DNA of 64,000 nt from Chitinophaga sp. (GCF_019236475.1 NZ_JAFAIX010000004.1:1-64000); one strand, 5' to 3'. Positions 26,396 through 36,397 are shown, counted from the first letter of the stretch. Numbers and translations are program-made. Notes: generated from the sequence alone by a model not told the origin.

Positions 26396-26488
26396 TAACT
26401 AAATAGCCAGCAGCTTAGAGAAAGCAATACAAATCATTCTCCCAAATGAATGGGAAGCCATTACATGTAAACGCCGGTTATTTAGTTA
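26396..26488. other. nested inverted repeats upstream of the SNF2 gene
   Basis: The 332-base gap 26298-26629 holds an outer repeat (TAACTAAATA at 26396-26405, complement at 26479-26488, extendable to 13 bp with one G-U pair in RNA) and a near-concentric inner one (TCCCA/TGGGA, 26440-26455). This could be a leader RNA structure, a protein site or a small mobile-element remnant. No gene is visible in the gap. Confidence 0.4.
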
Positions 26489-26600
26489 GCAGGAAACTAC
26501 TACAACTACTGGCGGAGGTAATACGTTGGAGAATGATGGTTTATACATAATTTCAAAAATAGTAAAAGATATCCGCTCCAGCAAGGGGATTAAAAAATAC

Positions 26601-26608
26601 TATTTTTG
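26601..26608 (+). promoter_or_regulatory. -7 box of the SNF2 gene
   Basis: TATTTTTG fits TAnnTTTG. It puts the transcript start near 26614, so translation should begin at ATG 26630 rather than at an upstream in-frame ATG at 26606. Confidence 0.5.
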
Positions 26609-26629
26609 CGAGATATCAGTAGTACCGCC

Positions 26630-29600
26630 ATGTTCGAAGATGTTAGATTCCAGCAGCAATATGACCACTTATCTCCGGAGCTTCGTATGATGACAGATAT
26701 CCTGTCTATTTACATGTATCCGGTGGATAAACCTACGCTCAATGCTGCCGTGCAGGCCATCCTGCCTACGATGCAAGCAGTAGAAGTAGGGGACTTGTTG
26801 CAGCAGTTGGCAGATCAGGAAATATTGGCCCGCAATTTTGCCGGTAATTACTTTCTACCGTTGGAATATTGCTTGCAATTATTCCCGGAAAATATCAAGC
26901 AGGCCAAGTACCAGCACATGTTGCAGAAAGTGCCTGCCAATGATTTTAGCTTCTATAGTGCACATGCCGCCTTGCAGGAAACACAACGCTTACTGGTAGC
27001 TTATTTCATCGGAGATAGAACGCTGATAGGGCCTCCGGTAAAGAAAATGGAACAGCAGTTGGCGGATTATCTGCCTTATCTTTCTTGTTTGGCGGGAAGA
27101 ATTCCCTATCGGCCGTTATTGCAGTATTTTTCTGTTATTGCGGTAGATGCCATCTTCTCGCAGGCAATACGGTTTCAAGAGCAGCAACTACAGCCGGTTT
27201 CACTGCTGCGCCAGTTACAGGAGGAGCTACAGCAGTTCAGTGCATCAGTTGTCTGCCCCGAAATAAAGCTACTGGATGGTCGTATGTCATCTTCCGCCGA
27301 ACTGCATTCCGCGGATGATTACTTTGCACAAGCGGTATGGCTCCTCTACCACGATACGCCCGCCAAAGCAAAGCTGGCATTTGAACAAGGCATGAAAAAA
27401 CAACGCAGTGGCGATAAGAAAAACATCATTCCCACTGGACCTCTATTTGCCTTCTATCATGCGATTCATCTCTGTTTGCTACCCACGGAAGTGGCTACAC
27501 CGTTGATGCAGAAGATCACTACGCACTACGAACGAAAAACTACGCCGGCCAACGTACCGGCTGTCTCCCTATTATATCTGCACCTCGGAAAAAGAGAAAG
27601 GGCAGAAAATCTCCTGGAAATCCTTTTTGAGAATGCTGCCAAAGAGCCAGATAAGCGACTCATGGCTTTTCTCGGATATTGGGCGCTGAAATGGTATCAT
27701 CCCAACAATAAATTATTGCTGTTACATCAGCCATCCTTGCGGATGCTATTGTCCAAAGTAGTGGCCAATGGTTACCAGTTGCCCGCCTTCGAATACCTGT
27801 ACTATACGAGGGATGAACATTTTGATGGTTACCAGGAATTTTATGATGACTTTGCCACCAATACTGGTTTGCAGCCATTAGGCGCTTCCTCCGAACAAGT
27901 GCCGGAATGGGAGCGGGTACTGAATACGTTACTATCACAGGAAGAAAAGCAAAAAGAGAAAGCCGCTGCTGTGGCTAGGATTGCCTACTTTATTGATATG
28001 GATCAGTACAGCATTCAGCCGGTGTTGCAACATTTCAAAGATCCGATTGGCTGGAGTCGTGGTAGGCAACTACCGTTAGGATACCTGAAAGATCCGCAGG
28101 CAGAGGGAATGACAGCGCAAGATATTCGTATAGGCGCTACCGTACAAAAAGTAAGTTTTTATAATGCCGGCACAGATGGATGGTCTTTTGATCCTAAAGT
28201 CTGGAAGGAACTGGCAGGCCATCCCTTGCTGTTTAATATGTATGATGGGGAGACGCCAGCAGAAGTGGTCACCGGTAGCCCTGAAGTCAATGTGATCACT
28301 ACTGCCAGAGGGTTTTCCTTTGGTAGCAATGTGCATGATTTTCATTCGCCGGTTATCTTCTTGCGAGAAACCATGAATCGACTGAAAGTCATTTACGTTA
28401 GTCAGCGACAACAATATGTATTGCGCACCCTCAACCAATTGCAGTCGGTGCCTTTATCTGGTCGTGATAAACTGAACAGTGTGTTAGAACATTTATCCGC
28501 TTCGCTCACTATCCATGCGGATATGCTGGATACGCCAACGGATATACGGAGTATAAAGGGAGACACGAGGATCGTTGTGCAGCTCCTGCCCCTCAACACA
28601 GGACTGAAAGCAGCCTTTTTTGTAAAGCCTTTCAGTACAGATCCTCCTTACTGTAAGCCCGGCCTGGGAGGTAAGTCAATATTGGGTATCATGAACGGCG
28701 AACGTTGCCAGGCACGCCGCGATCAGGAGCTAGAATTAGCCAATTACCAGCAATTGCTACAATTGATCCAACAAGAGGTAGTACAGGAGCTAGAAGAGGA
28801 TCAGATCGTGTTTGAAGATCCGGCTGATTGTCTCCAACTCCTGGAAGTGATCCGCCTGCACCCTGATCTGGCAGTGGCCGAATGGCCGGAAGGAGAGAGG
28901 TATAAAGTCCGTACGGCGATAGACCTTTCACAACTGCATATCACTATCAAAGAAAAAGACCACTGGTTTACTTGTGAGGGGCATGTGCAGGTGGATGAGT
29001 ACACCGTACTTTCCCTGAAAGAATTACTGGATAATACCACCCTGCGTAAAAACACCCGCTTCTATACCTTAAAAAACGGCGAAATCGTTTCGCTGACAGA
29101 TGGCATCCGCAGACGTTTGCAGGAGCTGGCCGCCTTTACCATGGACGATGATAAAGGTCTCAGGATACGTCCTATGCTGGTACCGTTTGCATCCGAAGCC
29201 TTGATGGACCTGGAAGCTGTACAAACCGATATGGCATGGCAACGGATGTTGCAGCAATGGGAGGCTTCTCGTGCCGTATCAGCACCGATTCCATCTACTT
29301 TACAAACCACCTTGCGCGCCTACCAGGAAGAAGGTTTTCGCTGGATGGTGCAACTGGCCTCCTGGGGCGCAGGCGCCTGCCTAGCCGATGATATGGGATT
29401 GGGGAAAACCGTACAGTCGTTGACGTTATTGCTACATCGAGCAGCAGATGGACCAGCATTGGTAGTATGTCCTGCCTCTGTATTGCCCAACTGGATCAGC
29501 GAGGCTGCTAAGTTCGCACCTACGTTGAATTTTATAGACCTGAGTGCTGGCAATCGCGCGCATACCATCCGCGATGCTTCGGCCTTTGATATCGTTGTCA

Positions 29601-30682
29601 CTACTTACGGCCTCTTACAATCCGAACGACAACTACTTTCCAATAAAGTATGGGCAACAGTGGTATTAGATGAAGCACATATCATCCGAAACCCGCAAAC
29701 ACGCACTGCTAAAGCAGCTTATGCGCTACAAGCGGGCTTCCGACTGGCCCTCACCGGTACGCCGGTACAAAACAACCTGGGCGAAATCTGGGGATTATTC
29801 CATTTCCTCAACCCGGAATTACTAGGCAGTCAAGATTTTTTCAACAAGCAATATGTATTCCCTGGAATACGAAATCCGGAGAGCGCCGTGAAAAAGCAAC
29901 TGAAGAAATTATTATCTCCGTTTATGCTTCGCCGTACGAAAACGGCGGTATTGGAAGAACTGCCGCCTAGTACAGAAATCGTTAAGCTGGTGGCACAAAC
30001 CCCTGATGAAGCAGCCTTCTATGAAGCCGTTCGCCGGAATGCATTGGAGGCATTGCAATCGCAAGAAGGGAATAATGCACAACGACATATTAAAGCATTA
30101 GCAGAGATTACCAAACTCCGATTGGCAGCCTGCCATCCGAAACTGGTGAACAATCATGTGGAAATCAGTTCCTCCAAATTGGAAGTATTCCTGGAAGTAG
30201 TAGACGAGTTGATAGAGAATCAGCACAGAGCACTCGTGTTTAGTCAGTTTGTGATGCACTTGGAGTTGGTGAAAGCGGCTTTACTGCAAAAGGGGATACG
30301 TTTCCTCTATCTGGATGGCAGTACACCTATTGCTACGAGAGCCAAGCTGGTACAACAATTCCAGGCAGGAGAGGCAGATTTGTTCCTGATAAGTCTCAAG
30401 GCAGGCGGATTAGGGCTTAATCTCACAGCCGCTGATTATGTGATCCACCTGGACCCATGGTGGAACCCTGCCATCGAAGAACAGGCTTCAGATCGTGCCA
30501 GACGTATCGGTCAAACGCGCCCAGTAACGGTATATCGACTGGTAACGATGCATACCATAGAAGAAAAAATTCTTACCCTGCACCATACCAAGCGGGAGTT
30601 GGCCGATCAGCTCCTCGAAGGAGCGGATAAATCATTACAACTCTCCGCTGATGAACTGATGCAATTACTAAAAAGCTATTGA
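26630..30682 (+). CDS. large SNF2-type DEAD/DEAH helicase
   Basis: A 1350-residue protein. The C-terminal ~470 residues are a Swi2/Snf2 ATPase: Walker A DDMGLGKT, motif II DEAH, motif III LTGTPVQN, then the RecA2 half with FSQFVMHLE, LISLKAGGLGLNLTAAD and DRARRIGQTRPV. Such enzymes move along double-stranded DNA or remodel protein-DNA complexes. The first ~850 residues are mostly helical with a Gln/Leu-rich part (about 190-220) and have no domain I recognise. No zinc-finger SWIM motif was seen. No methylase or nuclease gene lies next to it, so a role in a DISARM-like defence system is not supported here. Confidence 0.88.
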   Translation: MFEDVRFQQQYDHLSPELRMMTDILSIYMYPVDKPTLNAAVQAILPTMQAVEVGDLLQQLADQEILARNFAGNYFLPLEYCLQLFPENIKQAKYQHMLQKVPANDFSFYSAHAALQETQRLLVAYFIGDRTLIGPPVKKMEQQLADYLPYLSCLAGRIPYRPLLQYFSVIAVDAIFSQAIRFQEQQLQPVSLLRQLQEELQQFSASVVCPEIKLLDGRMSSSAELHSADDYFAQAVWLLYHDTPAKAKLAFEQGMKKQRSGDKKNIIPTGPLFAFYHAIHLCLLPTEVATPLMQKITTHYERKTTPANVPAVSLLYLHLGKRERAENLLEILFENAAKEPDKRLMAFLGYWALKWYHPNNKLLLLHQPSLRMLLSKVVANGYQLPAFEYLYYTRDEHFDGYQEFYDDFATNTGLQPLGASSEQVPEWERVLNTLLSQEEKQKEKAAAVARIAYFIDMDQYSIQPVLQHFKDPIGWSRGRQLPLGYLKDPQAEGMTAQDIRIGATVQKVSFYNAGTDGWSFDPKVWKELAGHPLLFNMYDGETPAEVVTGSPEVNVITTARGFSFGSNVHDFHSPVIFLRETMNRLKVIYVSQRQQYVLRTLNQLQSVPLSGRDKLNSVLEHLSASLTIHADMLDTPTDIRSIKGDTRIVVQLLPLNTGLKAAFFVKPFSTDPPYCKPGLGGKSILGIMNGERCQARRDQELELANYQQLLQLIQQEVVQELEEDQIVFEDPADCLQLLEVIRLHPDLAVAEWPEGERYKVRTAIDLSQLHITIKEKDHWFTCEGHVQVDEYTVLSLKELLDNTTLRKNTRFYTLKNGEIVSLTDGIRRRLQELAAFTMDDDKGLRIRPMLVPFASEALMDLEAVQTDMAWQRMLQQWEASRAVSAPIPSTLQTTLRAYQEEGFRWMVQLASWGAGACLADDMGLGKTVQSLTLLLHRAADGPALVVCPASVLPNWISEAAKFAPTLNFIDLSAGNRAHTIRDASAFDIVVTTYGLLQSERQLLSNKVWATVVLDEAHIIRNPQTRTAKAAYALQAGFRLALTGTPVQNNLGEIWGLFHFLNPELLGSQDFFNKQYVFPGIRNPESAVKKQLKKLLSPFMLRRTKTAVLEELPPSTEIVKLVAQTPDEAAFYEAVRRNALEALQSQEGNNAQRHIKALAEITKLRLAACHPKLVNNHVEISSSKLEVFLEVVDELIENQHRALVFSQFVMHLELVKAALLQKGIRFLYLDGSTPIATRAKLVQQFQAGEADLFLISLKAGGLGLNLTAADYVIHLDPWWNPAIEEQASDRARRIGQTRPVTVYRLVTMHTIEEKILTLHHTKRELADQLLEGADKSLQLSADELMQLLKSY

Positions 30683-30856
30683 GTTCTGGTTTTAGGAAGT
30701 ATTGTAAAGTCATATCCTCTACATGATAAGTAGACTGTTATTTAACAGATGTTTATCAGGCTTGATAACAATTAGCTCCGAATTATTATGGATTTTTGGC
30801 CCCGTTGCATCTTTTGATATGACTGTACATTATTCCTAAAACTCTGTGACCCGTTA

Positions 30857-33643
30857 ATGAAAAAACTTACCTCTGTCTTGGCCATGCTGTTCATCATGCA
30901 TGTAGCCATGGCGCAAAAGGCGATAGTAAAAGGAACAGTGACGGATACCCTGAACCACACACAACTGGCTAACGCGGTAGTATCTGTGCTACAAGCGAAG
31001 GATTCCATCCTGTACAAATTTCAGCGAACAAATGAAAAAGGACATTTTGAAATTAAAGATTTAAAACCGGGTAAGTACCTGGTGATGGTCAACTATCCCA
31101 AGTTTGCCGATTACGTTGAGTCGGTCACGTTAGCAGATTCCACGGTGCAAAATATGGGAGCCGTCAAGCTGACGCAGAAATCCAGGCTCTTACAAGAGGT
31201 AGTCATCAAGCAGCAGGTAGCCGCCATCCGCTTCAAAGGGGATACCACCGAATTTAATGCAGACAGCTTCAAAACCGTTGCCAATGCGAATGTGGAAGAT
31301 CTGTTGAAGATACTCCCAGGGATATCTGTAGATAATAAAGGGCAGGTCACTGCTATGGGGCAGAAAGTAAAAAAAGTATTGGTTGATGGAGAAGAATTTT
31401 TTGGAGACGACCCTACGCTTGTGACTAAGAATCTCCGCGCGGATATGGTGGATAAGGTACAAGTGTTTGATAAGAAAAGTGAACAGGCCGATTTCACAGG
31501 TGTAGATGATGGGGAGAAATCTAGGACCATCAACATCACGCTGAAAGATAACAAGAAGAAAGGATATTTTGGGCGAGCCAGTGCTGGTGGCGGTACAGAT
31601 GGATATTTCGATACACAGTTGATGTTCAACCTGTTCAAAGGGAAGAAGAAATTTGCAGCTTATGGCATAGCAGGAAACACCAATAAAATTGGGCTTAACT
31701 GGGACGAAAGAGCAAAGTTTGGTCAGGGAGACGCAGATAATGTGAACTATGATGAAACGATGGGTTATTATGAGTTCACTGGCAATGGCAATGATGGCTT
31801 TGGTGGATGGGGAGGACAGTTCGATGGGCAGGGTTTCCCCCTGGTGCAGAATGGCGGCTTACACTTTGAAGATAAATGGAACGAGGACAAACAGCGGGCG
31901 AACGTAAATGCAAAAGCGATGCGCTTGGGCGTGGAACAGTGGTCTGCCAATGTGCGTCAGCAGGTCCTGAACAATAGCGTACAGTATGCCAATGATAGCA
32001 GCAGTTCAAAGAATGTGGTGAATAAAATGCGGGGAGACGGTATGTACGAGTGGAAAATTGATTCTTTTTCTACGGTGCAGGTAAAAGTGCAGGGAGGAAG
32101 AGATAATACCTCTAGCTTTTCAAATTCCCATGGCACTGTAAAGAATGAACTCGGTGAACTGTTAAACGAAAGTACCAACAAGACTTCTGGTTCCGGGCAG
32201 AAAGATATGTTTGGATCCAATTTGCTATGGAAACAAAAGTTCAAAAAGAAAGGACGTACCTTTTCTTTGAACCTGGCCCAGAACTATGATAAGAATAACC
32301 GGGACGGGTTCCAGCTATCGCGTGCGGATGTATATGCCGGCGGCGTATTGGATACCACTATGATCGTGGATCAGCATAAAATCACTACTGGAGAATCGAT
32401 GAATGTATCCGGCAATGCTACTTATACAGAGCCATTGGGGAAATACTCCTTATTACAATTTAGCTATGGACTGATTGTTAATAATAATCACTCCGGTAGA
32501 AATTCCTTCAATATAGATGGTTCCGGGAAATATGCGCTACTGGATTCTCTTTACAGTAACGACTTTGCGTATAATGTACTGACAAATACCGGAGGACTGG
32601 CATACAATTATAATAAAAAGAAATTTCGTTTTAATATAGGCGTTTCCGTAGGATCGAGTAACCAAACGCAGGAGAATAAGTTCACCAATACCGTTTGGAA
32701 AAGAAGCTATGTTAATTGGAATCCACGGATGCGATTTACTTACAATATTAAGCAGCAGACAAGGTTCTCTTTTGGTTATAATGGTAATACTGGTCAGCCT
32801 TCTATTTCTCAATTGCAGCCACTGGTCAGCAATGACAACCAGATTAACATTTATGTGGGAAATCCCAATTTGAAGCCGGCGTTCTACAATAGCCTATACG
32901 CTTCTTTCAGTGATTACAAGATATTGACGGAACGCAATATATGGGTGAATTTTTCCTACAATACCACCTTCAATGATTTTAGTACCAGCAGTGTAACGGA
33001 TGCGGGTGGCCGTACCAAAACGATGACTGTAAACGTAAATGGGAATCAGCATTTTTCCCTCTATTACAACGGCTCCTGGAAAGTGAAGCCGCTTGGAATA
33101 ACCGTAGGTGTTGAAGGAAATAGTGGTTTAGGCAAAAGGATCAACTTCGTGAATGGCGAAGAAAACAAAGCCAGCACTTTTAATGCTTCCAATACTTTGT
33201 CTTTCTATAAGTATAAGGAGAAAGTGATCAACAGTAATCTTTCTTTCGGTGCCACTTATAATTCCAGTGTATCTTCTATACAGTCAGCCATAAAAACAAG
33301 TTATTGGACCTATAACATAACAGGAGAAACCACCGTATTTCTGCCATGGAAGCTGGAATTGACGAATTCACTTGAATATTTTATCCGTCCTAAAACGAAT
33401 CTCTTCCCTGCTAGCAATATGCCTATCTGGTTTGCTGCTGTGACGAAAAAGATAGGGAAGAAGGATGTATTTTCAGTGAAAGCGGCTGTAGAGGATATAT
33501 TAGGTAAACGCGTGGGCCTCGACAGGAATATGAATGGCAATACGATTTCGCAGAATACTTATGGCATCATTGGCCGTTATGCCATGCTCTCGTTTATATG
33601 GAATTTTAACAAATTTGGGGCTGGAGCAGCCGCCGCAAAATAA
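30857..33643 (+). CDS. outer-membrane beta-barrel receptor (OMP_b-brl_3 type)
   Basis: A 928-residue outer-membrane protein with a signal peptide (MKKLTSVLAMLFIMHVAMAQ), a CarboxypepD_reg-like domain (about 22-105) and a plug-like region with VEDLLKILPGISVDNKGQVTAMGQKVKKVLVDGEEFFGDDP, a hallmark of this TonB-receptor-related group. The rest is a barrel with Asn/Tyr/Phe-rich strands. The group is common in Bacteroidota and is often followed by a GLPGLI protein, as here: the next gene starts 8 bases after its stop. Its ligand is unknown. Confidence 0.85.
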   Translation: MKKLTSVLAMLFIMHVAMAQKAIVKGTVTDTLNHTQLANAVVSVLQAKDSILYKFQRTNEKGHFEIKDLKPGKYLVMVNYPKFADYVESVTLADSTVQNMGAVKLTQKSRLLQEVVIKQQVAAIRFKGDTTEFNADSFKTVANANVEDLLKILPGISVDNKGQVTAMGQKVKKVLVDGEEFFGDDPTLVTKNLRADMVDKVQVFDKKSEQADFTGVDDGEKSRTINITLKDNKKKGYFGRASAGGGTDGYFDTQLMFNLFKGKKKFAAYGIAGNTNKIGLNWDERAKFGQGDADNVNYDETMGYYEFTGNGNDGFGGWGGQFDGQGFPLVQNGGLHFEDKWNEDKQRANVNAKAMRLGVEQWSANVRQQVLNNSVQYANDSSSSKNVVNKMRGDGMYEWKIDSFSTVQVKVQGGRDNTSSFSNSHGTVKNELGELLNESTNKTSGSGQKDMFGSNLLWKQKFKKKGRTFSLNLAQNYDKNNRDGFQLSRADVYAGGVLDTTMIVDQHKITTGESMNVSGNATYTEPLGKYSLLQFSYGLIVNNNHSGRNSFNIDGSGKYALLDSLYSNDFAYNVLTNTGGLAYNYNKKKFRFNIGVSVGSSNQTQENKFTNTVWKRSYVNWNPRMRFTYNIKQQTRFSFGYNGNTGQPSISQLQPLVSNDNQINIYVGNPNLKPAFYNSLYASFSDYKILTERNIWVNFSYNTTFNDFSTSSVTDAGGRTKTMTVNVNGNQHFSLYYNGSWKVKPLGITVGVEGNSGLGKRINFVNGEENKASTFNASNTLSFYKYKEKVINSNLSFGATYNSSVSSIQSAIKTSYWTYNITGETTVFLPWKLELTNSLEYFIRPKTNLFPASNMPIWFAAVTKKIGKKDVFSVKAAVEDILGKRVGLDRNMNGNTISQNTYGIIGRYAMLSFIWNFNKFGAGAAAAK

Positions 33644-33651
33644 GATAGTTT

Positions 33652-34404
33652 ATGAAGACAAAATTTCATGTAATACTGATCTTGCTACTATGCAACGTAT
33701 TATGGGCAGCGGCACAGCAGGCCATGTTTGTTACGCATGGGAAGATAGAATTTGAACGTCGTAGGAATGAGCATGCCATCATAGATGCTATATCCAGTGA
33801 GGGAGATTGGAAGGAAATCGTAAAGAAGTCCACTCCAAAGTTTGCCGTGCATTACTTTGATTGTTGGTTTACGGATAGTACCACCTTGTACAAACCGGGG
33901 AGGGATAATCCTGAAAATGGCAGTAATAGCAGGGAGTATCCTGGAGATGATAACATTGTTTATAATTTACTGGAGGCAGGCAAAACGATTACGAAGAAAA
34001 AAATTTTTGAAGCCACCTATAGGGTAGAAGACAGTCTCCGTAACATACAATGGAAGATCACCGAAGAAACGAGAAACATTGCAGGATTTGAGTGTAGGAG
34101 AGCGAATGCCATTATCATGGACAGTATTTATGTAGTGGCTTTTTATACGGATCAGATTACAACGCCTGGTGGGCCGGAGTCTTTTACAGGATTACCGGGG
34201 ATGATCTTGGGAGTGGCTTTGCCACATGAACATGTGACTTGGTTTGCCACGAAAGTATTGGTGGAAGAGATTGCGCCGGGGCAGTTACAGCCTTTCCAAA
34301 AAGGAAAGAAAACTACCAGGAAAGGCTTGCATGATGATTTGGCCAAGGCCCTTGCTGATTGGGGGAATTACGGCAAGCAATTCATAAAGAATGCAGAACT
34401 ATAA
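33652..34404 (+). CDS. GLPGLI-family protein
   Basis: A 250-residue exported protein with a signal peptide (MKTKFHVILILLLCNVLWAAAQ). The family motif appears as FTGLPGMILGVALPHEHVTW, preceded by the conserved AGFECRRANA and YVVAFYTDQI segments. These proteins are found only in Bacteroidota and usually sit beside an OMP_b-brl_3 receptor; their function is not known. It is translationally close to the upstream receptor (8-base gap) and the two share a terminator at 34423. Confidence 0.88.
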   Translation: MKTKFHVILILLLCNVLWAAAQQAMFVTHGKIEFERRRNEHAIIDAISSEGDWKEIVKKSTPKFAVHYFDCWFTDSTTLYKPGRDNPENGSNSREYPGDDNIVYNLLEAGKTITKKKIFEATYRVEDSLRNIQWKITEETRNIAGFECRRANAIIMDSIYVVAFYTDQITTPGGPESFTGLPGMILGVALPHEHVTWFATKVLVEEIAPGQLQPFQKGKKTTRKGLHDDLAKALADWGNYGKQFIKNAEL

Positions 34405-34422
34405 GGATATTGTATTCATAGG

Positions 34423-34449
34423 AAAATGCCTCCGTTAGGGGGCATTTTT
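34423..34449 (+). terminator. terminator of the receptor-GLPGLI operon
   Basis: Stem AAAATGCC-TCC / GGG-GGCATTTT with loop GTTA, running into T6. It lies 19 bases after the GLPGLI stop. Confidence 0.75.
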
Positions 34450-34686
34450 TATTTCAATAAATTGTTTGATTGTGGATAAATATATTTATTTGGTGGATAA
34501 AAAAGAACCTGTTAAATTTGGAGTCCTACGTAAAAATTTCGAATTACTCCTGAGCATTTAACCGCAAGCAATCATTTTAAATTCTTAATCGGAAAATTAG
34601 CCTGTATCAATGTATTTAGTTATATGTCTAATAAATAATTGATAAAAGACACTTCTTTTTCGTAACGTGGAATTATAATGAATGAA

Positions 34687-34708
34687 TGCGGAGTGTTCCC
34701 ACTCCGCA
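34687..34708. other. hairpin in the long gap before the small secreted gene
   Basis: A perfect 9-base stem TGCGGAGTG / CACTCCGCA, loop TTCC, followed by AAATTTTTC. It may be a leader hairpin or a weak terminator. The 745-base gap 34405-35149 is AT-rich. Apart from the terminator at 34423, this hairpin and the interrupted small ORF at 34811, I see nothing in it. Confidence 0.45.
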
Positions 34709-34810
34709 AATTTTTCAGACACAGCATTTTAATGGCAACTATGAACCTGGTATTCGAGAGGCAATGACCTGTTGATGGTGTATATTGTTGATTAAAAAAA
34801 GCATATCCTT

Positions 34811-35068
34811 ATGAAAATTGAAATCTACTCGACAGAGATCTATAGCCGCAATGTCGTTTCAAATTCATGTAACCGTAGTATGAAGGTTGTTTTCGCTTAA
34901 TGGAGCAACGATTCACAGCGTGCAGGATTTTCTCAAACAGACTGGACCGGGAGTAAGGTTTGCAACATTACATCGGCATCTGGTAATCATGTGAAGCCCT
35001 CATCATTTGACCCCGGAAGAATAGGTGTTAAGATAGTTACAACAACGGCGACATCGTATGTGTCCTAA
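34811..35068 (+). pseudogene. small protein ORF interrupted by one TAA
   Basis: An ATG at 34811 opens a frame of 29 codons (MKIEIYSTEIYSRNVV...MKVVFA) that stops at TAA 34898-34900. The same frame then continues for 55 codons (WSNDSQRAGFSQTDW...TSYVS) to TAA at 35066. A single C-to-T change from CAA would create the stop, so this may be a recently broken ~85-residue protein. No family is recognised. It could also be chance, since the total is short. Confidence 0.4.
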
Positions 35069-35149
35069 ACAGGCCAGCTTTGGCCTGCGGTGATTTACGC
35101 CTTTACGGCAACAGATCTCAAGTTACCTATCACCATAAAACATATCGCT

Positions 35150-35677
35150 ATGAAAAATTTGTTTTGTTTGTTTGTTGTTATGTTCGCCGCGATGGGTCTG
35201 TATGCACAGACTACACCGGTAGTCATGCCAATTGAGGAGGGAGATATCATCAATGAGATCTTCGGAAAAAACAAAGATGCCCTAATGCAGGATTATTTAC
35301 GTATATCGCCTGTAGAAGCTAGATCATTCCATGAAGCGTTGTTTGATTATGAGACAGAGAAGCAGCCCTGGCAGGCAGAGCGTTTGAGTTTGTTACGGAT
35401 GTATAATGAAGAATTCTCTTCTCTAGATGAAAAAAAGTTGAATTCACTTACTAAGCAAATTATGGCAAATGACATGGAGTATAGTCATTTGCAGATGCGT
35501 TATTTCAGAAGAATGAATAAGTTGCTGGGAGCCACTCGTGCAGCGAAATTCTTCCAGTTGGATAGCTACTTTGAACAGTCCACCAAATCATATATACAGA
35601 ACAACTTACCTTTTATTAAGGAGTTGGAAGCAGACCGGCAGGTTTATTTCCGTGATAAGCCGGTTTCAAGTCGCTGA
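35150..35677 (+). CDS. small secreted helical protein, unknown
   Basis: A 175-residue exported protein, start at 35150 (MKNLFCLFVVMFAAMGLYAQ, a clean signal peptide). The mature protein is predicted mostly alpha-helical with many charged residues (YETEKQPWQAERLSLLRMYNEEFSSLDEKKL and SHLQMRYFRRMNKLLGATRAAKFFQLDSYFEQ). The helix content and size recall periplasmic Spy/CpxP-like chaperone or sensor proteins, but no LTxxQ motif is seen, so I do not assign it. It is followed by a strong terminator and lies alone. Confidence 0.65.
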   Translation: MKNLFCLFVVMFAAMGLYAQTTPVVMPIEEGDIINEIFGKNKDALMQDYLRISPVEARSFHEALFDYETEKQPWQAERLSLLRMYNEEFSSLDEKKLNSLTKQIMANDMEYSHLQMRYFRRMNKLLGATRAAKFFQLDSYFEQSTKSYIQNNLPFIKELEADRQVYFRDKPVSSR

Positions 35678-35696
35678 TTGATCCTCAAACACTGGA

Positions 35697-35728
35697 AAGT
35701 CCGCCCCGTGTACCTTTGGGGCGGACTT
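35697..35728. terminator. bidirectional terminator
   Basis: An 11-base stem AAGTCCGCCCC / GGGGCGGACTT between the secreted-protein gene and the convergent thioesterase gene. Confidence 0.8.
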
Positions 35729-35756
35729 CCTTATTTAAGTACTTTATCGTAAATGT

Positions 35757-36188
35757 TTACTCTTCTACATAATCTTCTGTTAACGGTAGGGTACTGAAAC
35801 GTTGTTGTAGTTCAGGCGGGAGTGTACCGAGTTTTCGTTTGGCGGTATCCATCCAGGCGCCATCTACGTTAATGGTAGCTGCTTTCACACCATCTTGACG
35901 GAAGAGTTCATGGCGGATAGACCAGCGGGAGCCATCTTTTTTTGTTTTTGCAATCCGACAAGTCACTTTTAGATAATCATTAGGGCCTACTTCCCGATGA
36001 TAGATTAGTTCTTCTCGGAACAGAATCGGTCCCAGGTGTAGTGCCACCAGGTCTCTAGCCTGAATTCCCACTTTATCCAGCATATTCAGCCTGGCTTGGG
36101 CAGCAAAGTCGGCATAAGCAGAATGCCGCATATGCATATTCGCGTCTAACTGCGCCCACATTACGGGCCCTTCAAAAAATATATCCAT
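35757..36188 (-). CDS. acyl-CoA thioesterase-like hot-dog protein
   Basis: A 143-residue protein with the hot-dog fold of the 4-hydroxybenzoyl-CoA thioesterase / YbgC group. The beginning, VMWAQLDANMHMRHSAYADFAAQARLNML, has the segment holding the family's active-site Asp/Asn and helix; later strands are LIYHREVGPNDYLKV and RWSIRHELFRQDGVKAATINVDGAWMD. Such enzymes hydrolyse acyl-CoA or acyl-carrier thioesters in the cytoplasm. The acyl group is unknown. It is monocistronic. Confidence 0.85.
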   Translation of the reverse strand: MDIFFEGPVMWAQLDANMHMRHSAYADFAAQARLNMLDKVGIQARDLVALHLGPILFREELIYHREVGPNDYLKVTCRIAKTKKDGSRWSIRHELFRQDGVKAATINVDGAWMDTAKRKLGTLPPELQQRFSTLPLTEDYVEE

Positions 36189-36397
36189 TCTTAAATTTAC
36201 GAAAACCGGATGATACGGAGGGCAATTTTCCGTTACCTGGCGGTTATCTGCTTGCCCTTGGATATATGGTTAAAGGCGAAGTCATATCCAGGGAAAATAA
36301 TCCATGGATATGCGCCGTCTGTCCATTTTACAGTTATTATTCTTATCGCAATTTTGGGTTGTCAATTATCATACAAAATCATTCAAAAATTCAAGTT

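Noticed and set aside
26630-30682. DISARM-like or other defence island around the SNF2 helicase
   Set aside because: No methylase, PLD nuclease or DUF1998 gene lies within several kilobases; neighbours are an EamA transporter and an outer-membrane receptor.
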